From assembly GCA_027318915.1 (NCBI GenBank), contig DAHVOH010000065.1:1-18768 (forward strand): 18,768 nucleotides of DNA, written 5' to 3'. Source of the stretch: Clostridiales bacterium. GTDB lineage: Bacteria > Bacillota_E > Sulfobacillia > Sulfobacillales > JAIMBI01. The notes under the pieces are model-generated. The model was not told the origin of the DNA, did no database searches, and saw only the letters and a program-made list of their open reading frames with translations. This document shows, in pieces, positions 8,801 through 15,240 of the stretch. How positions within the stretch are numbered: position 1 is the stretch's first letter; every line of letters begins with the position of its first letter. The position numbers and the translations under genes are program-made.

Positions 8801-8832
8801 AGCGGGGGACCGGCAAAAACCGGTCCCCCGCT
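8801..8832 (+). terminator. Strong hairpin after the permease gene
   Basis: AGCGGGGGACCGG (8801-8813) and CCGGTCCCCCGCT (8820-8832) pair perfectly over 13 bp around CAAAAA. It begins 15 bp after the stop. There is no T-run, but the stem is by far the strongest after this gene. It may also stop the minus-strand unit that ends at 8922. Confidence 0.7.
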
Positions 8833-8921
8833 TGCTGGTGCAGGGCGAGATTCCCCGCGCCATGCGTGCGGCCGCATCCCCTTCGCCGTCCAAGCGCCGG
8901 GCGCCACCGCCGGGTCGCCGG

Positions 8922-9062
8922 TCAGAGCCCCCTCAAGGCTTGGCACTCCATCATCAACAGCCAGTCTTCCGGCGTCGGCCGAAACACGATCGAACGGACA
9001 TGCGGCGCCCGTCGCGCGCGGCGCGGGCGACTTCCGACGCGGTCGTCCTGTGAATGCGACAT
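8922..9062 (-). CDS. Small hypothetical protein, 46 aa
   Basis: A short frame below common length cut-offs. The ATG at 9062 has GAGGAGGG 6 nt upstream, one of the best ribosome sites in the window. The N-terminal half is Arg-rich (GSRPRRARRAPHVR) and the C-terminal half looks like folded protein: IVFRPTPEDWLLMMECQALR, then GL and stop. No family is recognised. It sits 68 bp downstream of the DUF2892-like gene on the same strand and probably shares its message. There is no signal peptide or membrane segment. The basic N-terminus could bind nucleic acid or membrane, which is only a guess. Confidence 0.5.
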   Translation of the reverse strand: MSHSQDDRVGSRPRRARRAPHVRSIVFRPTPEDWLLMMECQALRGL

Positions 9063-9130
9063 CGGATTCCCTCCTCAAAGAGGCCCGCACGCCGGCTCCG
9101 ACGGGAGCGCGCACGGGCTCAACCGTCACC

Positions 9131-9361
9131 TCACGCCGCGTGATGCTTGGGACCGCGGTATCCCCCCGCCAGCGTGCTGATGCCGACCAACCGGTAAATC
9201 AGGCAGAAGCCGGTCAATCCGGTCAGGAACAGCACGGCGCCGACAATCACATACACCAGGGCCGCCCCGATGCCCGTGAAGCCCCCCAAATACAGCAAGA
9301 AGAGTCCAACCGCCAGCCGCGCCACCCGATCCCACACGCCTTCGTTTTGCCACGTCTTCAT
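9131..9361 (-). CDS. YgaP-type transmembrane (DUF2892) protein
   Basis: A 76-aa protein of the DUF2892/YgaP_TM type. A short polar start (MKTWQNEGVWDRVARLAVG) is followed by two hydrophobic helices (LFLLYLGGFTGIGAALVYVIV and VLFLTGLTGF), then CLIYRLVGISTLAGG. The last part matches the family's usual TGLTGFCPLYRLLGI ending, including the single Cys. In larger relatives this segment is fused to a rhodanese domain; here it stands alone. The ATG at 9361 follows AGGAGG by about 8 nt. A GTG three codons earlier would overlap the ribosome site. Role unknown; family members are linked to sulfur or thiol metabolism and inner-membrane anchoring. Confidence 0.85.
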   Translation of the reverse strand: MKTWQNEGVWDRVARLAVGLFLLYLGGFTGIGAALVYVIVGAVLFLTGLTGFCLIYRLVGISTLAGGYRGPKHHAA

Positions 9362-9709
9362 CTCTGTCACCTCCTGGTTGCCGTGAACGTTGTCTTCTAC
9401 TTCACCCTACCGCGCGGGCACAGTCGGGACGACGGCCGTTCGAACCGGAGGCGCGGAGCGATGGGTCCAAGGGAGGAGGACCGTTGGGCGCCTACGGGCG
9501 GGCGCAGCCGGCCAGGCGGCGGGACACCCGTCGCCCGAAGCGGTACGGATGGGCCAGGCCGTTTGATCCGGTGGGCCGTTGAGTGGGCACCGGCCGTGCA
9601 CTACGGTCAATGGAGAGACATGCGGCGGGGCGATTGCCGAGCGGGAGCGTTGGTGCGAAGGTCAAGAGCAAGGACCGGAACGGGTCCGGATATTGAGGGA
9701 GGGAACTCC
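9362..9709. other. Intergenic region with one copy of a repeated hairpin element
   Basis: 348 bp between divergent genes. It holds the repeat copy at 9464-9500 and a GGACC (9672-9676) / GGTCC (9683-9687) hairpin just before the next gene. I saw no convincing promoter and no ORF with a good start. Confidence 0.4.
9464..9500 (+). repeat. Two-hairpin repeat, copy A
   Basis: GGTCC (9464-9468) pairs with GGACC (9478-9482). GTT and three G follow, then a CGCC / TACG / GGCG hairpin (9489-9500). Aligned with the copy at 10720, most of about 37 positions agree, with GAGGACCGTT in common. Confidence 0.45.
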
Positions 9710-10060
9710 ATGGGAAGCCGGAGATCGCCGGAGGATTCCGCACAGGCTTGGCTGCGGCGCTTGGAGAGCGAGATTGAACAGCTGGCGGACAAGGCGCGGC
9801 AGGAGCTTGAGACAGGACCGGGGGCCACGTTGGACGCGCATGGACGGGCGGAGGTCACGTGGGCGTTGGTCGAACTGGAGCTGGCGGCCGCCCATTGTGA
9901 GGCGGTCGGCGGGAGCGGGGCCGAAGCCCAGGTGGTCACATCGCTACCCGACTTTGTTGCCCGACTTCCGGAAGGCGAGCTGCCCCTCCACATCCACCGG
10001 CATCCGCATGTGGAGGTTGATCAAGCGACTGACGGTGAGCGAACCACACCGCCACGGTGA
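9710..10060 (+). CDS. Hypothetical protein, 116 aa
   Basis: The ATG at 9710 follows GAGGGAGGG at good spacing. The first 35 residues (SAQAWLRRLESEIEQLADKA...) are strongly helical and may form a short coiled coil. The middle (AEVTWALVELELAAAHCEAV) is another amphipathic helix. The C-terminus has a His-rich stretch (PLHIHRHPHVEVD) that could bind metal. No signal peptide or membrane segment and no family recognised. It is 56 bp upstream of another small + strand ORF with an equally good ribosome site, and the two may form an operon. Composition and ribosome site support a real gene, but there is no homology evidence. Confidence 0.55.
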   Translation: MGSRRSPEDSAQAWLRRLESEIEQLADKARQELETGPGATLDAHGRAEVTWALVELELAAAHCEAVGGSGAEAQVVTSLPDFVARLPEGELPLHIHRHPHVEVDQATDGERTTPPR

Positions 10061-10116
10061 GCGGTTGCTGACGGTGGCTCGGGCATGAGGCAAGGAGAGG
10101 CAAGGAGGGAAGATCC

Positions 10117-10440
10117 ATGAATCCGTTGGTCAGCCCAGGGGTGGTTTTCGCGTCACAGTCGGGCTGGCCCGGATTGTGGGTGGCCGCCCTCTTTATCGCC
10201 CTGCTCGCGGCGGGAACCGTCGTCGGACTGTATTGGGACCTGGGGCTCTGCCGCATGCGGCGTGTTCGGGGGCAACGCCATGACGGCTGTGCCCGAGTCG
10301 TCCGTTTTCCCTCGCGATGGCAGCGTTGGCGTCGACGCCGTGGCCCTCCGAACCGGCCATCGGCACGCTGGGCGGGTACGGCCAAGACGCGCCGACTCGC
10401 TCACGCGCCGGCGGCGCGACGTCGGCGGGAACCTTCGTAA
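10117..10440 (+). CDS. Putative small membrane protein, 107 aa
   Basis: The ATG at 10117 has AAGGAGGGA about 7 nt upstream. Residues 1-45 look genuine: a short N-terminus, then one membrane helix (LWVAALFIALLAAGTVVGLYW) and a cytoplasmic turn. After about residue 50 the protein becomes Arg-rich and of low complexity (RWQRWRRRRGPP, APAARRRREPS), which suggests a frameshift or a decayed 3' end with random high-GC reading. The true product may be shorter or may once have continued in another frame. No family recognised. Confidence 0.35.
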   Translation: MNPLVSPGVVFASQSGWPGLWVAALFIALLAAGTVVGLYWDLGLCRMRRVRGQRHDGCARVVRFPSRWQRWRRRRGPPNRPSARWAGTAKTRRLAHAPAARRRREPS

Positions 10441-10719
10441 GCGAAGGATCGCCATGGGTTCGCGTCCGCCCGGGCGCGGATGCGGTGTGCGGTGCAGGCC
10501 GGGGTGGCCGGCGCCGAGGGCATCTGCCGTCTGCGGATCGGCTGCGGCCCGCGTCGGCGGCCGCTCTGGCGGGTGGGTGCCGACCATCGTCCCGGCTCAG
10601 AGCTCGCCCCCGTGGGGTGGGTGTTCTTTTGGGGGTCTCGGGGAGGGGTCCCGTGCGGCCACTCGCCCGTCCGCTGCTGCGGCCCGGCGGCTTGTGATGT
10701 CCCGGCGGGAGGGGCCGTT

Positions 10720-10756
10720 GGTCCCCTGGGAAGAGGACCGTTCGGCCCTATGGGCG
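10720..10756 (+). repeat. Two-hairpin repeat, copy B
   Basis: GGTCC (10720-10724) pairs with GGACC (10735-10739). GTTCG follows, then a GCCC / TAT / GGGC hairpin (10745-10755). Immediately upstream a second CCGTT-containing hairpin (GGGGCCGTTGGTCCCC, 10711-10726) looks like a tandem half-unit and shares bases with the first stem. Confidence 0.45.
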
Positions 10757-10908
10757 CCAGGGGGCAGCGGGTACTTTTGAGGTGGGTACCGGAACGGGAG
10801 CGCGGGCCCCGACCGGGAACCCAAAGCTGAGGGGAACGGTTGACGCACCGGCGCATGTTTCTTGAGGACGCGACTGGTTACCGGGACCATCGGAGGGGTC
10901 CGAGTCGA

Positions 10909-10938
10909 GGCTTCGTATTCAGAGGCGAGGACGAAGCC
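10909..10938 (+). other. 8-bp perfect stem-loop
   Basis: GGCTTCGT (10909-10916) and ACGAAGCC (10931-10938) pair perfectly around a 14-nt loop that contains GAGGCGAGG. No T-run follows. It lies between repeat B and the terminator at 11038 and could be part of the same RNA. Confidence 0.35.
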
Positions 10939-11037
10939 GATACCGCTCAAGAACCATGGGGATTAGCGGAGGATCGATTGGCCGGTGGAATACGGGAGCC
11001 GTGACCGTCAGGAACGAAGCGACGCGAGCGCGCCGCT

Positions 11038-11074
11038 GCCCCGGCGCAGGATACATCGACGCCGGGGCTTTTCT
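11038..11074 (+). terminator. Rho-independent terminator, + strand
   Basis: GCCCCGGCG (11038-11046) and CGCCGGGGC (11060-11068) form a perfect 9-bp stem with a 13-nt loop, followed by TTTTCT. The T-run is on the plus strand only, so it ends a rightward transcript from the 9700-11040 region. It does not serve the cyclase operon arriving from the right. Confidence 0.75.
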
Positions 11075-11146
11075 CTGAGCGGCTGGCGCGCTCCGGCTCG
11101 GCGGGCGGACAGACTCCCTGACATGCCCGGCTGGGCGAGGCGGCCG

Positions 11147-11899
11147 CTACGGACAAAACGCGACGGCGCGGCCGGGGCATCCGGACGCATCCCGAATTTT
11201 CACGGGCAAAAACAGAAACTGCGCTCCCGTTTCGGGCACGGCATCCAGGTGAGCCAGGCCTTCGATGAACACCATGCCGCCGCCGAGACCCTCGGTGTGC
11301 ACGGCGCGGCCTTCATGGGCCGGTGCGATGCTGGGCGCATCCGTGCCGACGCAGCGCACGCCGCGATCCAAGAGGAACCGGATGCTCTCCACCCCCGGGG
11401 CTGGCCAGCCCGGCTCCGTTTGCGTGACCACAACCGCGTGGGCGTAGTGCAAACCGCCGCTTCCCGCCTGATACCAGCGATCCCAGCCGGCTTGAAAGAC
11501 CACCACATGCTCCGCCGTGAGCGGCCCATGGCGGTTTTCCCATGCTTGCAGCCGCTCAACCCCTATCAGCGGGCTGTGACCCGGGACGTCGGAGACCAGG
11601 TCGGCCACCTCAATCTTGGCCAGCCGGCCCATCATCTGCGAGAGGGGAATGGCATCGGCTCCGGGCGCTCCGGCCAGAAAGTGGCTCGGCGCGTCGCAAT
11701 GTGTTCCCGTATGCTCATCCATCAACAGCCACTCCGTGAAGTAGGGGCCCAGACGGTCGGTTCGACTCTCGGGGTCATGACGGTCTTCCGTCGCGTACCA
11801 ATTCCAGACACGCCGCTGAAAAGGCATGTGCGTCGGCCACGAGGCGGGTCGATCTTCCTGAACGGTAAGCGAGAGGTCGACGATTCGGGGCTTCCCCAT
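11147..11899 (-). CDS. Cyclase-family hydrolase (kynurenine formamidase-like fold)
   Basis: A 250-aa member of the PF04199 'cyclase' family, metal-dependent hydrolases that include bacterial kynurenine formamidase and isatin hydrolase. The metal motif is present as HTGTHCDAPSH (H63, H67, D69, H73). The family ending is also present: VGTDAPSIAP, a late HLDAVPETGAQFLFLPVKI, and a closing GCPGRAVAF. It starts with the usual IVDLS. ATG at 11899 follows AAGGAGA by about 9 nt. It lies 30 bp downstream of the FadR-type regulator on the same strand and is probably co-transcribed and controlled by it. There are no tryptophan-catabolic genes nearby, so kynurenine is not a safe guess; any cyclic amide or N-acyl substrate is possible. 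Confidence 0.9.
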   Translation of the reverse strand: MGKPRIVDLSLTVQEDRPASWPTHMPFQRRVWNWYATEDRHDPESRTDRLGPYFTEWLLMDEHTGTHCDAPSHFLAGAPGADAIPLSQMMGRLAKIEVADLVSDVPGHSPLIGVERLQAWENRHGPLTAEHVVVFQAGWDRWYQAGSGGLHYAHAVVVTQTEPGWPAPGVESIRFLLDRGVRCVGTDAPSIAPAHEGRAVHTEGLGGGMVFIEGLAHLDAVPETGAQFLFLPVKIRDASGCPGRAVAFCP

Positions 11900-11929
11900 C
11901 TGACGGGTCTCCTTTCGCAGCCGAAGCCG

Positions 11930-12658
11930 TCAATCAACCGGCATATCCAGTACCGGGCCTTCGGCCCGATCGACGGCTGCCACCAGCGTCTCGGTCACAT
12001 CGCGGAGATGATGGGTCATCGCCGCCCGGGCGGCGGCGCCATCATGCGCGGCGATGGCGCGGTAAATGGCGGCATGGTCATCGTGCAGCGGCGAAATGTG
12101 GTCCGGCGCCCGTTCGGCCAGGACGACCCGCATGCGGGTCGTCCAGTCCACCAAGCTGTGGACCAGCATTTCGAGCGCCGGGTTGTCCACCGCCGCGGCC
12201 ACGGCGAGATGAAACTCGGTGGCGGCGGCCATGTAGGCCAAGGGCCGCGAGCGCATGACCTCCATGTCGTGGACCAGCGCCTCCAGGCGGCGCGCGTCGT
12301 CCGGGGCATGGCGTTCGGCGGCCAATGCGCACACCACGGGCTCCAGCAGCTCGCGCGTTTCCAGCAGGTGCTTGAGGCTGACATGCTGGTGACGAGCCAG
12401 ATGGTCGCGGATCCAGGGAGGGATCGCGGTGCGATTCAAGACCACCCGCCGCTTGCCCGGATGGCTCTCCACCAGGCCGCGGGCTTCCACGATGCGGAGT
12501 CCTTCCCGAACCGCCGCCCGGCTGGCCCCAAATTCACGGACCAGCTCGCGTTCGGCGGGCAGCCGCATGCCTTGCGGCCACGTTCCCCCGAAGATCCGCT
12601 CTTCAATCTGAGCGGCCACATCCTGAGACAACAGCCGGGACTGGTGCGTGCTCTCCAA
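11930..12658 (-). CDS. GntR-family transcriptional regulator, FadR/FCD subfamily
   Basis: A 242-aa DNA-binding regulator. Residues 12-72 are a winged helix with the GntR signature LPAERELVREFGASRAAVRE and the following LRIVEARGLVES. From about 95 to 235 is an all-helical FCD ligand domain, with its usual EFHLAVAAAVDNP helix and the HDDHAAIYRAIAAHD...HL end, which carries His residues that bind a metal and an organic acid. The start is TTG at 12658, 9 nt after AAGGAGG. There is no closer ATG before the helix-turn-helix. Upstream lies a perfect 15-bp palindrome of the FadR-box type, so self-repression and control of both flanking arms are likely. The ligand is probably a carboxylic acid made or used by the cluster. 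Confidence 0.93.
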   Translation of the reverse strand: MESTHQSRLLSQDVAAQIEERIFGGTWPQGMRLPAERELVREFGASRAAVREGLRIVEARGLVESHPGKRRVVLNRTAIPPWIRDHLARHQHVSLKHLLETRELLEPVVCALAAERHAPDDARRLEALVHDMEVMRSRPLAYMAAATEFHLAVAAAVDNPALEMLVHSLVDWTTRMRVVLAERAPDHISPLHDDHAAIYRAIAAHDGAAARAAMTHHLRDVTETLVAAVDRAEGPVLDMPVD

Positions 12659-12685
12659 TCTGGGTTGCCTCCTTGAGCACGGGAT

Positions 12686-12713
12686 ATAGTAAGATTTTAA
12701 CGCAACTGGTCAG
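12686..12713 (-). promoter_or_regulatory. Candidate promoter of the regulator-cyclase operon
   Basis: On the minus strand CTGACC (12708-12713), a 16-bp spacer and TACTAT (12686-12691) give a modest sigma-A-like match in the only AT-rich pocket of this gap. The -35 lies inside the palindrome at 12705-12719. A weak opposing pair (TTGAGC 12673-12678, TTTTAA 12695-12700) could serve the plus-strand arm. Confidence 0.4.
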
Positions 12714-12719
12714 ACCAGT
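12705..12719. promoter_or_regulatory. FadR-type operator palindrome
   Basis: ACTGGTCAGACCAGT is a perfect 15-bp palindrome centred at 12712. Its TGGTC-N-GACCA core matches the TGGT...ACCA pattern of FadR-subfamily operators. It sits between the divergent arms, 46 bp upstream of the regulator start, and overlaps the proposed -35. Confidence 0.7.
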
Positions 12720-12910
12720 CAGGCCGCCGGGTGCGCGTGGGCGACCGCGCTTTGGGGGACGCCAAGGGAAAGACCCGGGGCCTAACGGCTCGGCGATGCT
12801 CGAGGAGTGTGGCGCCCCCGGGCGGACAGGCGGTGAGGGCCGCCGCGAATTGGGGCTGAGCCTGAGCCCGGCGATGCCGACGAGATTGGTGAGATTTAGG
12901 AAGGATTGTG

Positions 12911-14110
12911 ATGGCAATGAGCGAGAGACGGCGTGAGACGGAACTGTTGCATGCGACGTTTGCCCATGCGGGGATGGAGGCTCCGGTCGGAGAGCCGCTG
13001 ACGCCCCCGTTGGTCCTCACGACCAGTTTCCATTTTCCCACGCTGGCGGCGGGCGCTGCGGTGGCGCGCGGCGACCAGGCGGGCTACGTGTATACGCGGG
13101 GCGGCAACCCGACCGTGCGGGCGGTGGAGCAGACGGTGAGCCGGCTGGAGGGCGCCGAGGCCTCCTTGGTGGTGGCGTCGGGCATGGCGGCCACCACCAC
13201 CACGCTGCTCACGTTGCTCAAGCCCGGTGACCATGTCGTGGTGGGCGTGTCCCAGTATGGCGGCACCTACGGATTCCTGCACGGCGTGGCCACCCGCATG
13301 GGAGTGACGTTCACGGCCGTGGACGCCACGGATGTGCAGGCCCTGGAGGCCGCGCTCACGCCGCAAACCCGGCTGGTTTTTGTGGAAACCGTCAGCAACC
13401 CCATGATGACGGTGCCGCCGCTCGACGCCATCGGGCGTCTGTGCCGAGCCCGCGGCCTGGACTTAGTGGTGGACAACACGTTCGCCAGCGGTGTGCTGTT
13501 TAGGCCCTTGGAGCATGGCGCGACGGTGGTGGTCAATTCCGCCACCAAGTACATGAACGGTCACGGGGACACCGTCATCGGCACCATATCGGGCGGCACC
13601 GCCGTGGTGAATCAAATTCGCGACACGCTGAACCAACTGGGCGGCATCGCCAACCCCTTCGCGGCGTACATGATGTGGCGCGGCATGGCCACGTTGCATG
13701 CCCGCATGACGGTTCACAGCCAGTCGGCCCTCGCGGTGGCGCGGGCCATGGCCGATATGCCCGGGGTGGCCCACGTCTTCTACCCCGGTCTTGACAGCCA
13801 TCCGCAGCATGAATGGGTGGCCACTCATTTCACCCGCGGCATGGCGGGCGGCATGATGAGCCTGGACCTGGCCCCGGAAACGGACATCGACCGCTTTGTG
13901 GACCACTTGGAGCTGTTTCATACGGCGGTGAGCCTTGGGGACACCACGTCGCTGATCGAGCAGCCGGTGGCTTTGACCCACCGCAAGCTCACCGCGGAGG
14001 AGCAGGCCTCCATGGGGCTTTCGCCGCGGATCTTGCGGCTGTCCATCGGGCTCGAAGCGCCGGAGGATCTGATTGGCGATCTGCGGCAGGCGCTGTCCGA
14101 AGCGCTGTAG
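12911..14110 (+). CDS. Cys/Met-metabolism PLP-dependent lyase or transsulfurase
   Basis: A 399-aa fold-type I PLP enzyme of the cystathionine gamma-synthase / gamma-lyase / methionine gamma-lyase group. It has Y59 and R63 of YVYTRGGNPT (phosphate contacts from the neighbouring subunit), SGMAATTTTLL (phosphate loop), Y116 in SQYGGTYGF (stacks on PLP), D188 in VVDNTFAS, and the Schiff-base lysine K213 in SATKYMNGHGD. A methionine gamma-lyase usually has Cys after the stacking YG; here it is Gly, so gamma-lyase activity on methionine is not assured. ATG at 12911 follows AAGG by 6 nt; GTG at 12908 and ATG at 12917 are in frame too. It heads the rightward arm of the divergon. The reaction is a sulfur (or O-acyl homoserine) elimination or replacement that cannot be fixed by eye. 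Confidence 0.9.
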   Translation: MAMSERRRETELLHATFAHAGMEAPVGEPLTPPLVLTTSFHFPTLAAGAAVARGDQAGYVYTRGGNPTVRAVEQTVSRLEGAEASLVVASGMAATTTTLLTLLKPGDHVVVGVSQYGGTYGFLHGVATRMGVTFTAVDATDVQALEAALTPQTRLVFVETVSNPMMTVPPLDAIGRLCRARGLDLVVDNTFASGVLFRPLEHGATVVVNSATKYMNGHGDTVIGTISGGTAVVNQIRDTLNQLGGIANPFAAYMMWRGMATLHARMTVHSQSALAVARAMADMPGVAHVFYPGLDSHPQHEWVATHFTRGMAGGMMSLDLAPETDIDRFVDHLELFHTAVSLGDTTSLIEQPVALTHRKLTAEEQASMGLSPRILRLSIGLEAPEDLIGDLRQALSEAL

Positions 14111-14238
14111 CAACGAAAGACCGCAGGTTCAGCTCGTGACCCGCCCCACCGACTCCCCGCTCGCCGTGTTGCGGCCATCGTGCGGCAGCGCGCGGCCGCT
14201 CGGGGAGGACGGCTCGGGGTGGTCGGAAGGAGGATGGC

Positions 14239-15240
14239 ATGGCGCAGTTGTATACGGAGGCAAACGCCGGGGATCAGGCCGCTCGCCTGCGAGGCGTTCG
14301 GCTGGCGGTGGTGGGGTACGGAAATCAGGGGCGGGCGCAGGCGCTCAACTTGCGTGACCGCGGCTACGACGTCATCGTGGGCAATCGGGAGGACGCCTAC
14401 GCCGAGCAGGCCCGACGCGACGGATTTGCGGTGCGACCCATTGACGCCGCCATCCGGGACGCGGCGGTAGTGGTCATGGTGCTGCCGGACGAGGTGCAGC
14501 CCGAGTGGCAAGTGGCCATCGGGGCCATGACGCAGGGCCAGACGATCGTGTTTGCCAGCGGCTACAATGTCACCTACGGACGGATCACGCCACCGCCGGG
14601 CGTGGACGTGGTGTTGGCCGCGCCCCGCATGATCGGGGCGGCCGTGCGCACCAACGTCGAGCAGGGCCAGGGGTTTCCCATGCTGATTGGCGTGGCGCAG
14701 GATGCGAGCGGATCCGCCCAAGAGACGGCGCTCGCGTATTGTGGCGCCGTCGGGGCGCTGTTGCCGGGCGGGGTGGCGGTCGCCTCCTCGTTTCGCGAGG
14801 AAACCTTGTTGGACCTGTTCTCGGAACAGACCTGGGCCGGGGCCTTCCTGTTTCTGGTGGAGGCGTGCTTTTCTGTCCTCACGAAACACGGCATCTCGCC
14901 GGAAGCGGCTCTCTTGGAACTGTACGGTTCGGGGGAGGTGGCGGAAATCGGCCACGCGTTGGCCGCCCACGGGTTATGGGAGCAGCTGGCGCTTCACTCC
15001 ACCACCAGCCAGTACGGCCAGTTGACGCGCGGACCGCGCTATGTCACCCCCGAGCTGGTGGCCCAGCTCGAGGCGGTATTGGCCGGATTGGCCGACGGCA
15101 GCTTTGCCCGTGAGTGGACCGCGGCGCAAGAAGAGGGCCGCCTCGGCGAACTGCTGGCTGCGCGACGGGACACCGCCTTGGCGGCTGCGGAGGATCACCT
15201 CTACACCAGCCTGGGCCGGCGGTCGGGACGGTCCCGGTGA
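14239..15240 (+). CDS. KARI-like NAD(P)-dependent oxidoreductase, altered active site
   Basis: A 333-aa protein aligned end to end with class I ketol-acid reductoisomerase (IlvC). The Rossmann motif is VGYGNQGRAQA, then LPDEVQPE, and the metal Asp/Glu are kept in EETLLDLFSEQ (D192, E196). STTSQYG holds the substrate Ser, and LTRGPR closes the KARI knot domain. Two catalytic residues differ. The His of FAHGFN is Ser107 (FASGYN), and the Lys of APKGPGH is Arg130 in APRMIGA. The first of the two C-terminal Glu ligands is uncertain: ELYGSGE replaces ECLHE. The cofactor loop VGNREDAYAEQ carries acidic residues where NADPH enzymes have Ser/Arg, hinting at NADH. ATG at 14239 follows AAGGAGG. It overlaps the SDR start by 4 nt. 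Probably not a branched-chain biosynthesis enzyme. Confidence 0.88.
   Translation: MAQLYTEANAGDQAARLRGVRLAVVGYGNQGRAQALNLRDRGYDVIVGNREDAYAEQARRDGFAVRPIDAAIRDAAVVVMVLPDEVQPEWQVAIGAMTQGQTIVFASGYNVTYGRITPPPGVDVVLAAPRMIGAAVRTNVEQGQGFPMLIGVAQDASGSAQETALAYCGAVGALLPGGVAVASSFREETLLDLFSEQTWAGAFLFLVEACFSVLTKHGISPEAALLELYGSGEVAEIGHALAAHGLWEQLALHSTTSQYGQLTRGPRYVTPELVAQLEAVLAGLADGSFAREWTAAQEEGRLGELLAARRDTALAAAEDHLYTSLGRRSGRSR

Larger units (their letters stand above)
10441..11146. other. Long gene-poor region ending in a + strand terminator
   Basis: 706 bp without a convincing gene. Open frames exist, but their products are Arg/Gly/Pro-rich with no good starts. A segment near 10480-10640 reads more protein-like (CRLRIGCGPRRRPLWRVGAD) and could be the remnant of a decayed gene. 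The region holds repeat copy B, a GGACC (10884-10888) / GGTCC (10897-10901) hairpin, an 8-bp GGCTTCGT/ACGAAGCC hairpin (10909-10938), and a rho-independent terminator at 11038-11074. It may encode a structured RNA or a long 3' leader of the small-gene unit. Confidence 0.4.

Noticed and set aside
9438..9446. GTTCGAACC resembling a tRNA T-loop
   Set aside because: There is no acceptor, D or anticodon arm at the right distances, so no tRNA.
10262..10780. Plus-strand open frame containing WEEDRSALWAPGG, similar to EEDRWAP encoded near 9475
   Set aside because: The resemblance comes from the repeated DNA element itself; the frames have poor starts and low-complexity products, so a repeated protein motif is unlikely.
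10985..12676. 563-codon plus-strand open frame opposite the cyclase and regulator
   Set aside because: Its length equals that of the transposase only by chance. The translation has no motifs, and both minus-strand genes have clear family signatures and ribosome sites.
12720..12910. Possible riboswitch or T-box before the PLP gene
   Set aside because: I found no T-box or S-box core motif; only a short GGGCT/AGCCC stem at 12853-12869, which is too little to call.
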